A DNA stretch of 64,000 nucleotides from Clonostachys chloroleuca (taxonomy: Eukaryota > Ascomycota > Sordariomycetes > Hypocreales > Bionectriaceae): assembly GCA_037952775.1 (NCBI GenBank), contig JBANAY010000003.1, forward strand, positions 21,390,001 through 21,454,000, written 5' to 3'. The position numbers and the translations under genes are program-made. Every line of letters begins with the position of its first letter. Positions within the stretch are counted from its first letter, which is position 1. Under the pieces are notes generated by a model. It was not told where the DNA came from and did not search any database. It worked only from the letters and a program-made list of their open reading frames with translations. Positions 21,678 through 31,557 of this stretch are shown piece after piece.

Positions 21678-21800
21678 CAGTTTACTCAGTCGGCCTGGCC
21701 GTCCTAGTCCAGGAGCGGTTCAAAACGAACCATTCCTTTCCCAAGCGCTGGAGTCGAATTACGGGGTAGGCAACTCTACAACCCATCATCACTCGCCAGA
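21678..21800 (-). ncRNA. Weak C/D-box snoRNA candidate in host intron C
   Basis: On the minus strand GTGATGA (21792-21786) could be box C and CTGA (21689-21686) box D, about 100 nt apart, within a 343-nt intron of the host. Another ATGATGA at 21878-21872 has no CTGA partner in range. The spacing is long for a C/D RNA and no terminal stem is clear, so this is only a candidate suggested by its neighbours. Confidence 0.28.
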
Positions 21801-22049
21801 CAAGTCTGGTAAGCTAAGGTGTGAGAGGACGACTTGGCCAGGACAATCGTTGAATGGATATAACTTGTTATCATCATCCAGACAAGATGGTCCGAAGGTG
21901 AAGGAAAAATCACAATGTCGACTTACCCATTGAGAGTTTGATGGTACCCGGGACTACCAACTACGCGGAGAAACGAATACTGGAAAACTTCTTTGTCTGT
22001 TAGCTTGGTCCTCAACAAGACAGAGCAATGGCACAATGAAGGACAGGAG

Positions 22050-22140
22050 ATCGTATCAGAGATCTTGGTATGGTAAATTGGGAGTCATCACATTGGTTCA
22101 GTAGCAGAACTGGATGAAAAAGTTTCTCATCATCGACAGG
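22050..22140 (-). ncRNA. C/D-box snoRNA in host intron B, U24-like guide
   Basis: The minus strand shows all four boxes in order with exact consensus: C ATGATGA (22133-22127), D' CTGA (22101-22098), C' GTGATGA (22091-22085) and D CTGA (22059-22056). A short TCG/CGA pair flanks the element. Directly before box D stands ACCAAGATCT, complementary to the large-subunit rRNA stretch AGATCTTGGT that I recall as the target of U24/SNORD24. By the D+5 rule it would direct 2'-O-methylation of the C in AGATC (yeast 25S C1437). The element sits in a 202-nt intron about 35 nt upstream of the branch site. The box pattern is seen directly; the rRNA target is from memory. Confidence 0.68.
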
Positions 22141-22312
22141 GAAGAGGGGCTGCACGGAAAGAAAATTTGTGTTTCGCTTACCTTACATGATCATCTACTG
22201 GGCAAGTAGATCGGCGGACTGTTCTGGTCCAAGGAAAAACTATTCTGGCTTTTGGCACAGTTAGTCGATGTGCGCTTCATGCGTATGAAAAAAAATTGAT
22301 CCAATGAAGCAA

Positions 22313-22394
22313 TAGAGATCAGATGGTAGTGCATGTTTGTTCAAAGCGCTCAGGTTGTCGCGGGAACAGTGGATAGGAAATCATCATGTAGGAA
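22313..22394 (-). ncRNA. Probable C/D-box snoRNA in host intron A
   Basis: Reading the minus strand, a perfect box C ATGATGA sits at 22387-22381, a CTGA (box D') at 22353-22350 and a second CTGA (box D) at 22322-22319. The C to D span is about 65 nt. The element lies inside a 213-nt intron and leaves enough room to the branch site. No good box C' and no strong terminal stem are seen. Guide candidates are CCCGCGACAAC before D' and TGCACTACCAT before D; I cannot assign targets from memory. Confidence 0.5.
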
Positions 22395-22700
22395 GGGTGG
22401 GAAAATGGTGCTTTGAGGAGGAGCGCGTGAAGCTCGCGCTGGCCAGAGAAAACTTACCTTGTAATGGTTATTTCACAAGAAAAAAGACTGCAAGAAGCCA
22501 AGAAGGCCAATTGATGACAGTCATCCGTAAATTCACTGCCCAGCAGTGACCTGAAACAAGTCCTGCTTGAGGATATGAAAGAAGGTTAATTCTTTGTAGA
22601 ATATTCTTGCTCAGAGAATTTTTTTTTTTTTGAAGGAGATTGGAAATTTAGTGTGGATCCATGCAACAACCCGATATGTGCATCTAGAAATGCGCTATGC

Positions 22701-22815
22701 ATTTAAGCGTGATTCATGATTTAGTGCATTCTGCAAGGCAAAAGACATACATTTGGGTGTTGATGAACACACAAACTATCACAATTTACAGCACAGATTG
22801 TGAGAGTCAGCCAAG
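22701..22815. promoter_or_regulatory. Putative shared divergent promoter, snoRNA host / MTR3
   Basis: The short gap between the MTR3 start (22816, plus) and the first plausible minus-strand exon is AT-rich. Head-to-head arrangement suggests a bidirectional promoter for two genes of RNA metabolism. This is inferred from layout only. Confidence 0.35.
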
Positions 22816-23740
22816 ATGGCGGACAGAAGACGCATCAATGGGCCCGGGGGAACCACTGTACCTCCCCTCTACGACGACGACCCATTACCTCTCCCAACCC
22901 GGTTGAGATTGCCCAACGCTGTTCGGCCGGTCTGTAAGTTTCTTCCCAGGCAGGTATTCAGCCTGCAGCACAGTCTACGAACGATCAAGCTGAATGAAAC
23001 ATGAAGATCTCAAAACTGGCGTGACGCCATCTGCATCTGGCTCAGCCTATCTTGAAGTTGAGTCTAGGAATGGCGCTCCTACCACCGGCATGAAGCTCTC
23101 ATGTACGGTTCATGGTCCAAGGTCTTTGCCACGCTCGGCGCCCTTTTCACCCCATATGGTTCTTACTACTCATGTCAAGTACGCTCCATTTGCTACGAAG
23201 AGTCGGAGAGGATATCTACGAGATGCTAGTGAACGGGATTTGAGCACGCATCTTGAGACAGCTTTGCGAGGCGTCTTGATCGCAGATCGTTGGCCAAAGA
23301 GTGGAGTGGACGTTGTCGTCACCATTATCGAGGGCGAAGAGGCTCGCCAGTTTGCGGTGGACCAGGGAAGTGAGGAATGGGACATGATGAACGTCCTCAG
23401 CGCCTGTATCACAGTGGCTGCCGCTGCAGTTGCTGATGCGGGTATCGATTGTGTCGACACTGTCTCGGGTGGTGTTGCTGCCCTCGTCTCTAGTACGGAC
23501 GATGGGAAGTCTGAGATTGTTCTCGACCCAGTCGCGACAGAACACGATGAGATTCTCGCAGCCTGCTGCGTTGCATATCTCCCCAATCGGGATGAAATCA
23601 CCAACTTATGGCTGAAAGGTGAGGTATCATCAACCGATCCGAGCCTGTACCGGAATTTAATAGCACGTGCTGTATATGCCAGCAAAGGAACGAACCAGGC
23701 AATTGTTGGGTCTCTTAATGAGGCAGTCACTGCAGTTTGA
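22816..23740 (+). CDS. MTR3: Exosome complex subunit MTR3 (RNase PH fold)
   Basis: MTR3 is one of six RNase PH-like ring subunits of the eukaryotic RNA exosome and is structural rather than catalytic. Exons are 22816..22933 and 23007..23740; donor GTAAGT, acceptor GAAG, and the join gives RPVYLKTGVTPSASGSAYLEVE. The protein has 283 aa. After a basic leader (MADRRRINGP) come the RNase PH features: TKVICTVHGPR-like KLSCTVHGPRSLP, then RDASERDLSTHLETALRGVL and later LSACITVAAAAVADAGI and a C-terminal VAYLPNRDEITNLW half. The family order and length fit Mtr3 better than Rrp41/Rrp46, which lack the long leader. Divergent from the snoRNA host. Confidence 0.88.
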
Positions 23741-24878
23741 TCCTTGCTTGGCCTTATTTGATGGACGGCCTTAATTTACTTTGATGCTTGTCGGCTTACG
23801 GATTTCGATCTAGCAGCATCTTCACGACCGCTTTAGGCCTTGATCGCAACCTGAGCATTGGATGGATTGCTTACTGTCTAGTTGATCACTGCGGCTAAGC
23901 TTTTGATCGAAGTTGCGGGACCTGCATGTATTTGAAGGTGAAGCTGCTTTGATAACGCAGCAAGACCAGAGACATATCTCTGAGGGAGAGATCGACTGGT
24001 GCTCCTACTTTCTTGAGACATCCTCTTCTAGGCTTCGATAATGACGAAATGTTTCTGGATGTGCACCCAAGACTAGGCGGTGTTGAGGCAAGAGGGGGCC
24101 ATGCCTCAAGCATTTAATATCCACAAATGGGAATCGCTCTTAAGTGATTGGCGATTTAGCATGATGTTAAAAGCGAAATCAAACGAATAGAAGTCCGTAG
24201 CAAACTTCGGGCACGTATGGCAAATGAGACTAAATGGAAATGGTCGGGTTCGCCTTCTTACACTTCTTTCGTCCTGCTTTGTTCTGGTGACATGAGAAAC
24301 AGATACCTCTCCCACAGAAGAAAGATTCTATTCAAACTTCATCAAGCTGAGATTGAACCTTCCGCACATATTGCAATGTCTAAAATCTAGAGCGGCCATT
24401 ACTGATCGATTAGAAGGTTGGCCTTGCGGGACGCTGGTTGTTAATTTCCGAGCGAGATAAGACCTAACGAACTGTACAGTGCCATCTCGGAAACGACAAG
24501 AAGGAACACTGTGCATTTTGTGTTGTTTAGCCGCGTGTTGCCCCACCTTCTCCATGACGCGAGCCGCGATATCGGCACGGTGCAGGTGCTAGCATCTTAT
24601 CACCCCATAGCAGCTGCCCAGCATCAACTACAACCTAACACTCAACGCCAACGGCAGACTGCTTTGCCAAGCACCAACCGTCCGGGCATCATCACCCTGC
24701 GAGACCGGATAATTCTGTTTGTGGCGAACCGCTGGTGCTGATAATCTTCCGGCCTTCAGCATTCTCATTCCGGCAGCAGCTCAGGTATCATGGGCTTACT
24801 CTGCACTGCTACCTAATCGATCGAGCCCATCCACCGACCGTGTCGCGAGACACCTCCTCGAATCCCCGCTCGCTTGCT
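23741..24878. other. Intergenic region MTR3 to Asi-like gene
   Basis: About 1.1 kb with no supported gene. The frame of the downstream gene stays open for 48 codons before its ATG but contains no ATG, so it is treated as leader. Confidence 0.5.
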
Positions 24879-27710
24879 ATGGCAGACCCAGGGGTATCTG
24901 GCCTCGGCTCTCAGAATGCCACGAATTGGACTGGCATGACGGCCTGGACTGCCAACCTAACCCGCTATGCGCCGTCGATAGAGGACCTTGTCTGGGCTTG
25001 TCCTCGGATGTTTAAGCGGCTCGGCTCCTTCATGGCCCATTCCGAAGCTCAGTCCTTGAACGAATCCGCCAGCCAGCTTGCAACCAACCCCGCCGCAGTT
25101 GGAGCCGATCTCTTGCGAACCGCGAATGCGACCTTTGAAACTCTGATGGACTTGGGCGAAGGCGGAACAGCCGGGGGAGCCGCGACAGCGGAGGAAGCCA
25201 CCGTCCGACGGCTTTCCCTCGAAGGAGCGCGTAGCTTTGGGGGAGTTTTCAGCTATGTAACAAGCAAATGGGCATTAGCCTGCATTGTCATGGCCGTCGT
25301 CCTCAACCGAACTCATATCTACGCTGCCACCCGGCGCCGTTTACAACTCCGATGGACCGTCCGACTTGTGCTTAGGATTGTTCCCATTATCTGGATATCC
25401 GTCCATGCCGTCCGGCTACTACAGTCTATTCAATGCCAAACGTCTCCAGATTTTGCCGAATTACGTTTTGGAAATTCTAGCATGAAATCCGACCTCATGT
25501 TTTCCTACAACAATCCATTCTTTAACCGCCTCGGCGCCACTATTCTCGGCGCTACTGATGAGCAGTCCTGCCGATCAGTCAAGATGATTTTATCAGAAGA
25601 TGATGATGACACTCGACATCTTCAGGGATCATTATCGGCGCTCTGGCCTTTGTTCCTGAGCTTTTGCTTGAGTAACTTTATCGAGAGTGTGTCATGTACT
25701 GTTCAAGGTCGGCCGCACGCATCTGAAGTAGCCATGAGCTTGTTTGAACAGTCACTTGCCTTTGCCGAGGCTGATGCAGCCATAAGCAACCAACTGAGCT
25801 GGAGTTCGTTTACAAAAGGCTCAGGAGTCAAGGTGGCAGTTAACGGCACCACTATCGCTTTGACACGGTCGATGATTATGAATCGCGTGAATACGGCTCC
25901 TGAAGTCTTGTGGATTGCTTTCCTCTGTGCGATCACCCATGTTACGAACCACATGCTCGGCGTTTTCGACCTTCAAGCCAAGTTTCGACTGTACAACACG
26001 GGCATCTGGGCATTCTGCTTCATCGGTACCTTCATCTGGTCGACAGTGACATTTGACTTGGATGATCCTGCGAGTCAAGGCCTGTTACGATTCCCAGCTG
26101 TTTGCATTATTGGAATGATACCGCATATTCTTGTCCTTTTTGGCATCATCATATGTTTCTCTATCTACGGGATAGCCTTGATCCTGTCTGCGCTCTCCTC
26201 GGGTGGAGACGATGAACGAGCGAGCATGTCGTTCCGCCAGCGCCTGATGCATGCTCACCAAAACATGCAGGCCAATATTTCATTGTCCGAGATTAGGATA
26301 ACTAGAGAAATGGATATTTACACTGCCTTGTTGAGAACAGGGTTTACCGCGGTCACTATGGCTAGCGAAGCAGTCTACCTCAACGAGGACCGTGGGGTGA
26401 GTGTACAGAGTCATACTTGGCTGGACAACGCTCGTCTTCAAGAAGCAGAGGAGATGCAGAGAAATTGGAGTGGCCTCGGGCTCACAAACAGCCAATACGA
26501 CAACATTGGAGCAATTGGTTTAGTCCCAGTGCAAGGCAAATATGGATACTCAGCAAATGGGTACGCTAGAGAGCGGGCGGCACAGAAAGTTCCAAAAGGT
26601 GGCGTTGACCGCAGTATTCGCAATGGAGTGGGCGCGGCCGAGAGAAGTGCTCGCTGGCTGATGGCCCTCGAGCTGTTCCTCACGGTCCATAGACTCTTTG
26701 CGCGAATCTCGGCGTTGATCTTGCTATGGATGTTCCGTGTTGCTCGTATTCGAGCCCAGCCCGCATGGCTGCTTCAGATGGCGAACCGATCAAGTGAGAG
26801 GAAGGAAGGCAAGGATGAGGACAAATCCAAGGATGGACCAGGAGGCTCGGGTTTTAAAACTGTTGATGAAAATCCCCTCGCTAGACCCGAGAACCAGGAT
26901 ATTGAAGCCGAGTTCCGACGAAGCGAGCCCTCCATGAACGAGGAGTACCTGGAATCAGAGCTATACACCTACTGGCTTAGGGGTGGATGGTGGGGTGGGC
27001 ATGACTCCAGCGGTGACTTCAGGCCAGCTGCGGTCGATGATGATTGGGATGCGACGAGCGTGGTCACGGCTACGACAACTGATGGTGACAGTCAGGATGA
27101 GTATGCCTGGGAGTCTGAAGAGGACGGTCAAAAGACACCCACTGGACGGTCGCCCCGTCGTTCCCGAGATGAATCCTCCGTCATCGATAGCCCGTTCTCT
27201 ATGAATGATTTTGCTCGTCTCCTGCAACCTAAGAGCCGAGAGGAGCGTGAGCATGCCCGCAATTTGGCCGCGCACCTGCAGAGCGACAAGATTATGACAC
27301 GGTCGCAATATAGGCGCATTGAGAGCCTTCAACGAACACGTATCCTAACAAATCCTGGCTCAGGGCCTATCAACGACGGAGTCATGGCAGCACCTGGGCG
27401 AGGCGGCAGGAAGCTTTCACCTGAGGACGAGGAGCGAGTGCTGGAGCAACTGCTCCTTGCTCGACGCCAGTCTGCAGCTGTGCCTGCCAGCATGTCAGCT
27501 AGCACCTGGCAAGATGGCGCAGCCGGGCTGGGTAGTGGCGGGCCTCCATGCGTTGTTTGCCAGAGCTCACCACGTTCCATCATTGTCTGGCCTTGCCGCT
27601 GCCTCAGCTTGTGCGACGAGTGCCGCGTCTCGCTCGCCATCAATAACTTTGACAAGTGCGTGTGCTGCCGGCGGGATGTTATTTCTTTTAGCCGTATCTT
27701 TGTTCCCTGA
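24879..27710 (+). CDS. Asi1/Asi3-like multi-pass RING E3 ubiquitin ligase
   Basis: Yeast Asi1 and Asi3 form the inner-nuclear-membrane ubiquitin ligase that degrades misplaced membrane proteins and latent Stp1/2. This single-exon gene codes 943 aa from ATG 24879. About six hydrophobic segments are visible between residues 120 and 490 (for example ALACIVMAVVL, VLWIAFLCAITHVTNHML, GIWAFCFIGTFIWSTVTF, MIPHILVLFGIIICFSIYGI). A long cytoplasmic or nucleoplasmic part rich in acidic and Ser residues follows. The last 53 residues are the C-terminal RING: CVVC, then VWPCRCLSLCDECR and CVCCRRDVISFSRIFVP. The placement of the RING at the extreme C-terminus and the IVWPC/LSLCD pattern match the Asi family. 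Two N-glycosylation sequons (NATNWT, NLT) lie near the start, which suits a lumenal N-terminus. Whether it equals Asi1 or Asi3 cannot be decided. Confidence 0.82.
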   Translation: MADPGVSGLGSQNATNWTGMTAWTANLTRYAPSIEDLVWACPRMFKRLGSFMAHSEAQSLNESASQLATNPAAVGADLLRTANATFETLMDLGEGGTAGGAATAEEATVRRLSLEGARSFGGVFSYVTSKWALACIVMAVVLNRTHIYAATRRRLQLRWTVRLVLRIVPIIWISVHAVRLLQSIQCQTSPDFAELRFGNSSMKSDLMFSYNNPFFNRLGATILGATDEQSCRSVKMILSEDDDDTRHLQGSLSALWPLFLSFCLSNFIESVSCTVQGRPHASEVAMSLFEQSLAFAEADAAISNQLSWSSFTKGSGVKVAVNGTTIALTRSMIMNRVNTAPEVLWIAFLCAITHVTNHMLGVFDLQAKFRLYNTGIWAFCFIGTFIWSTVTFDLDDPASQGLLRFPAVCIIGMIPHILVLFGIIICFSIYGIALILSALSSGGDDERASMSFRQRLMHAHQNMQANISLSEIRITREMDIYTALLRTGFTAVTMASEAVYLNEDRGVSVQSHTWLDNARLQEAEEMQRNWSGLGLTNSQYDNIGAIGLVPVQGKYGYSANGYARERAAQKVPKGGVDRSIRNGVGAAERSARWLMALELFLTVHRLFARISALILLWMFRVARIRAQPAWLLQMANRSSERKEGKDEDKSKDGPGGSGFKTVDENPLARPENQDIEAEFRRSEPSMNEEYLESELYTYWLRGGWWGGHDSSGDFRPAAVDDDWDATSVVTATTTDGDSQDEYAWESEEDGQKTPTGRSPRRSRDESSVIDSPFSMNDFARLLQPKSREEREHARNLAAHLQSDKIMTRSQYRRIESLQRTRILTNPGSGPINDGVMAAPGRGGRKLSPEDEERVLEQLLLARRQSAAVPASMSASTWQDGAAGLGSGGPPCVVCQSSPRSIIVWPCRCLSLCDECRVSLAINNFDKCVCCRRDVISFSRIFVP

Positions 27711-28040
27711 GCGAACTACCAGCGATTGATTACAAAAGGGAAGGCTATAGTGTTGTTGTTCTCTTCCCTGTTGATGATAGCGGACGTTTGTATGTATCCG
27801 GACTTTTTAGTTATTGACCACGACTGCATCCAGAGTTTGGAGTTGGCGTCTTGAAATCCCTTTTTCCCCCACGAAGTATGTCTGTTTGAGGGCGAAGTTT
27901 TACGGTTGACATTGAGTCTGCCTTCCTGTCACTTTCGAGTTTTTGCATTGAACAGCCAGAGAATAAATAGTATTATCAATGATGAGGCAAGTTTAGGTTG
28001 AGGTTGTATTCACCGTCTTATTATTGTACTATGTTTCTGT
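27711..28040. other. Convergent 3' gap, Asi-like / SEN34
   Basis: 330 bases of T-rich sequence between two facing stops. Nothing recognised besides probable 3' UTRs. Confidence 0.55.
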
Positions 28041-28951
28041 CTACATGCCCGCCCATTCGATACTATATGCAGTCACGTTCTCAGGCGCCTCGCCCTTGGA
28101 AGGATCGCTCCCGGCGATAACAAAGGCCTTCTTGACGGCCGTGGCGAGCCTGCCTCCTTCGATGATATCTAGGATGGGGATCTCCTCATCCCAGTCATAC
28201 TGGTTGGCCATGAAGTGGGCGTGGAACCGCAGGGGGTCACCGGGGTAGACACTGTATTCCGAGCCGAACCGCAGACCCGGCGTGGTGTGATAGCCCCCGT
28301 CCTGCAGGTACCGCGCGAGAGGACCCTGGGGGTATCCGAGACCTCGAACTCGCGGTCTACGTCTGGCGGGATCAGGTCCCTGCTCGAGGTGGGCGTGACG
28401 CCGAAATTATCCATGGGGGAATCTGCAACACGGGGGCTGGACGCTGAGGACACGGCCGGAGGAGCACTGGCGAACAAGGTGTCGTCGCCGTCAGAGGGAG
28501 CAAGAGGAGCATTGGAAGCAGCAGCGGGCTCGGCCTTTGGCTTTGACTTTTTACGTCCCCCCGCCTTACCAGCTGCTACGACGGCCTTTTGCGCCGCGCG
28601 CTCGGCGAGGACCCTGTGGGCGGCGGCCTTGTCTCTGCGGAGGGACTGGATATACGCGGTGCGGCTTTCAGGCGACCGCAGCAGGGCTGCCTGGTGCGCG
28701 GCGACATCATCTACGACACGGGCAAGGTTCTTGTGGACGAGCGCCTCAGCCTCCTCGGGGCGGAGCTCGATGGGGAGCCCGAGGAACATGTTTTGCGTGG
28801 GCTGCTGCGGCAGCGTGCCTACCAAGGAGCCGTTTGTGTTGGCCTCGCGGCGGAGAACGGACGCGTCTTCGTGATCGAAGACTAGGTACCGACCTGCAAT
28901 CTTGGAGATGCGCGGTAGAGGCCGCGGGGGCCGAGCTGTCACGGTGGTCAT
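28041..28951 (-). CDS. SEN34: tRNA-splicing endonuclease catalytic subunit SEN34, one-base frame break
   Basis: SEN34 cuts the 3' splice site of intron-containing pre-tRNAs as part of the Sen2-Sen15-Sen34-Sen54 complex. The N-terminal part reads [41 protein letters not shown] and [11 protein letters not shown], the conserved Sen34 beginning. A variable Ala/Ser/Lys-rich linker follows, then the catalytic core [28 protein letters not shown] and [15 protein letters not shown] with the Tyr, His and Lys triad positions. The core is out of frame with the front half. The shift falls at a G5 run (28328-28332, plus strand), and one extra base there gives [14 protein letters not shown] and a 303-aa protein. 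Two starts are possible: 28951 (MTTVTARP, chosen because the conserved part begins soon after) or 28972 (MAKQIPIM). The break is probably a sequence error, since SEN34 is essential in yeast. Confidence 0.87.
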
Positions 28952-29434
28952 GATTGGAATCTGTTTTGCCAACAGGGGCCCGGTTAGCAGATGGTTCGAA
29001 AGCCAAGAAGAGAAGTGGTTTTGAACAAAAGTGGATAGGGCAATTTAAATCATAAGTCGTCTTCGTATTAATTGAATGTGTCGTCACAGAAATTTCAGTG
29101 GATTGACAGATATTCATGTGCATAATCATATTATTGCGTGGATGAAACAAGGGAAAAGCAGCATTGGCTTACCTAGGAGATGGCAACTTGTCAGACTGTG
29201 CGTTCTATGTATCAGGCTGGCTCGCAACCGAACGCCAACAAGAATTGTTGTTGAAGAAGAGCAGGAAATAAATTTCGAAGCTTTTGGCAAAAGTTTTAAA
29301 TGCGTCACTCGGGTGAACCGTGGAAGAACTCGAGCTACTGGCGGTGGGGCAGAGGAGCAACTTTTAGCGCTGCCTCCACCAAGTCCCAGTTGCTAGTCGA
29401 CTCGACGCAGAACGAAAGACGGGATAGCTGAGGA
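28952..29434. other. Intergenic gap SEN34 promoter / ELP4 3' side
   Basis: About 480 bases. It contains the SEN34 promoter and the ELP4 3' end; no gene or RNA is recognised. Confidence 0.5.
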
Positions 29435-30664
29435 TTAAAAGTCAAGTGATTCTTTCTTCTTCTTCTCATCTGATTTCGCAGCCTTGGCCTTTTCCTCCTC
29501 CTCCTCGCCCACTGGCGGCAGGCTGTATGGTGTGATGACCATGCCGCTGGAAGCGCTGAGCTTGAAGGACAGGTCTTCCCGGGACCAGGATCCCTCTAGG
29601 CCGCCTCCCTTTTCGTGGAACACAGGTAGACTGTGTGCTCGTAGAAGACCTTGTTCCTTCTCCTTCTCGCCGGGCTCACGGCTCACTTGGCTTTGGTGGG
29701 GTAATGGGATCAATTCAAGGACTCCATCCGCAAGGAGCTCGGCCCAGCGCGTGAGACCGGTTGATCGAGGGTACAGTGAAACAGGCAGCGTGATCATGGC
29801 AGTGGTCTGATGAGGAAACTGTCTGAGTATTGCTCGGAGACTGTGGAGAAACTGAAGAAACTCTTGGGGTTTGCAAGCTGAGGACGAGTACAGCGTAGGC
29901 GAGAGTATACTGGGCACCACGATCCTGTGGACAGTCGAGGGAGGGGAGTTTCTGATCTTGGAAACCACATCGGCCACGAATCGCTTGAAGGGAGTTTGCG
30001 GTGACCCTGAGAGAACATCTGTACCAGGCATAGCATGAAGCTTGCCCTGGATGGCGCTGCTCTCCAGCCGCTTGGTGAGATCAAAGCTGTGGCAAAAGGT
30101 TCCTCCACTAGGCGTAGGCACTGAAGACGGCTTAGAATCTTGTAAAAGACCACGAGTTAGCGAAGTTCTGAATGATCATGAGCTGGAGACAGTATAATGC
30201 ATACCTGGGGCCGACGGGTTTCTGGCCTGGGGGTTGCCAAACGTTTCGTATCTCCATGCAATCTTCATCTTGTCGTCTGCTGGGGCGTCTTTCTTGCTGC
30301 TGCGGGACTTGCTTCCTCCAGTAAGGTCAAGCGCTGGCAGCTCACGGCGCCAGTGGCTATCGTAACCCAGGACATGGACTTCATGTCCCTGCACCAGCCC
30401 CTCGGCAGCATAGTAGCGGAGCAAAGTGCCTCCAAAATCTGTCGTTCCGGCCTCTTCTATGAGAAGTGATGTGCCCAGGGGAAATCCGGAATGGCCAGCA
30501 AGTAGTTGGTCGAGCGATGAGGTGCCCGTTGATGTAGTGAGCCGTCCATCGAGAGGCGACGGCCTTATACCTGGAGCCAGGGCTTTGTCCTTTCGGGGGA
30601 CAGCAGAAGCTGGTGCGCCGTTGCCTGTGCCCCCGATAACGACGTTCCTCTTACGGAAAGACAT
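29435..30664 (-). CDS. ELP4: Elongator complex subunit 4 (PAXNEB family)
   Basis: ELP4 belongs to the Elp456 RecA-like ring of Elongator, which modifies wobble uridines (ncm5U/mcm5U) of tRNAs. Exons (minus) are 30664..30205 and 30138..29435, with GTATGC donor, CGCTAACTCG branch and ACAAG acceptor; 387 aa. The start reads MSFRKRNVVIGG, followed by the family hallmark TSTGTSSLDQLLAGHSGFPLGTSLLIEE and LRYYAAEGLVQGHEVHVLG, where Elp4 replaces a normal Walker A loop. The second half has FCHSFDLTKRL, TVHRIVVPSILSP and MITLPVSLYPRSTGLTRWAELLADGVLEL, and ends in an acidic/Lys-rich tail. It shares a 362-bp divergent promoter with RPB8. Confidence 0.93.
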
Positions 30665-31026
30665 TGCGACGACCAGGTGTTGAAATGGGCAGATAGAATT
30701 GCCAGAATCTCATACCATGTACGGTAAGAATAACTAATCTCCTCAACAAAAACCTGGTGAAAAAGACTCTTCTGCGTCTCTGGTTCTGATTTTCATCTTG
30801 GTGGGGTTGGCGCTGTGAAGTGGGATGTACCCCGATTCAGCAATATGCAAGTATCTCGAAACTCAAGCTTAGAAGCTCCGCCCCTCCAAATAAATTTCAT
30901 CATACCGAGACAAAGCGATTCCTCTGCCCTTCACTGCCGATTGCGCCCCCAACACGCCAAATACACACCTCGCGCGCCTAAAACCGTCGTCTGTTTCGAT
31001 CATCGCTTAGGAAAACCCAAATCAAA
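30665..31026. promoter_or_regulatory. Divergent promoter region ELP4 / RPB8
   Basis: 362 bases between two head-to-head starts, so core promoters of both genes must lie here. I see no strong TATA box; C-rich and A-rich patches precede the RPB8 start. Confidence 0.6.
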
Positions 31027-31557
31027 ATGTCCGGCGGAGCAGACGCAACCCTCTTTGAGGACCGGTTCCAGGTCACCGACTACGACCAGTCCAAGTACGA
31101 CCGGGTCGCGCGCATCCAGTGCATCTCGGCAGACAACCAGACCGAGATGACCCTCGACATCAACATCGAGCTGTTCCCCTGCGCCGTCGGCGACACCCTG
31201 CTCGTTGTCATGGCCACCACCCTCAACCACGACGGCACCAAGGACGACGACAAGGGCTGGCGCGACACCAGCAAGCTGCCCGACGCCCCCTCCACCATCG
31301 CCGACGCCTACGACTACGTGTGCTACGGCAAGATCTACAAGTTCGAGGAGACCTTTGACGGAGAGAAGATGTGAGTTTTTTGCTCTAAACTTTGACCCTG
31401 CTTGCTTCGGCTCTCTTTGACCATGGTAAACTGACTGGATTGTGATTGCAGCAACGCCTACATGTCCTACGGAGGTCTTCTCATGTCGCTCAGCGGCCCA
31501 ATTAAGAAGCTCACACCTCTGCGAGTCGACTACGTCTACCTCCTTGTTAAGAAATAG
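31027..31557 (+). CDS. RPB8: RNA polymerase I/II/III shared subunit RPABC3 (Rpb8)
   Basis: RPB8 is a common small subunit of all three nuclear RNA polymerases with an OB-like fold. Exons are 31027..31370 and 31452..31557; donor GTGAGT, acceptor GCAG; 149 aa, the usual family size. Diagnostic stretches are LFEDRFQVTDYDQSKYDRVARI, MTLDINIELFPC and, across the intron, YGKIYKFEE then INAYMSYGGLLMSLSGP, ending in RVDYVYLLVKK. The intron interrupts the Ile codon of GEKI. It is divergent from ELP4 and converges on the NUDIX gene. Confidence 0.96.

Larger units (their letters stand above)
21541..22700 (-). ncRNA. Spliced non-coding snoRNA host transcript (ends approximate)
   Basis: On the minus strand there are three well-formed introns but no conserved reading frame. 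Intron A is about 22457..22245 (GTAAGT donor, GACTAAC branch, CAG). Intron B is 22181..21980 (GTAAGC, GCTAACAGAC branch, TTTTCCAG). Intron C is 21926..21584 (GTAAGT, GACTAACAATT branch, TCACAG). The exons between them are only 63 and 53 nt. These introns are several times longer than those in the coding genes of the window, and two contain C/D-box snoRNA signatures. That is the usual design of fungal snoRNA host genes, in which the spliced exons have no product. The start is probably near 22.7 kb, divergent from MTR3 with a shared promoter. Ends and any further exons are uncertain. Confidence 0.55.

Noticed and set aside
21786..21878. ATGATGA at 21878-21872 as box C of another snoRNA
   Set aside because: No CTGA box D within about 90 nt downstream on the minus strand.
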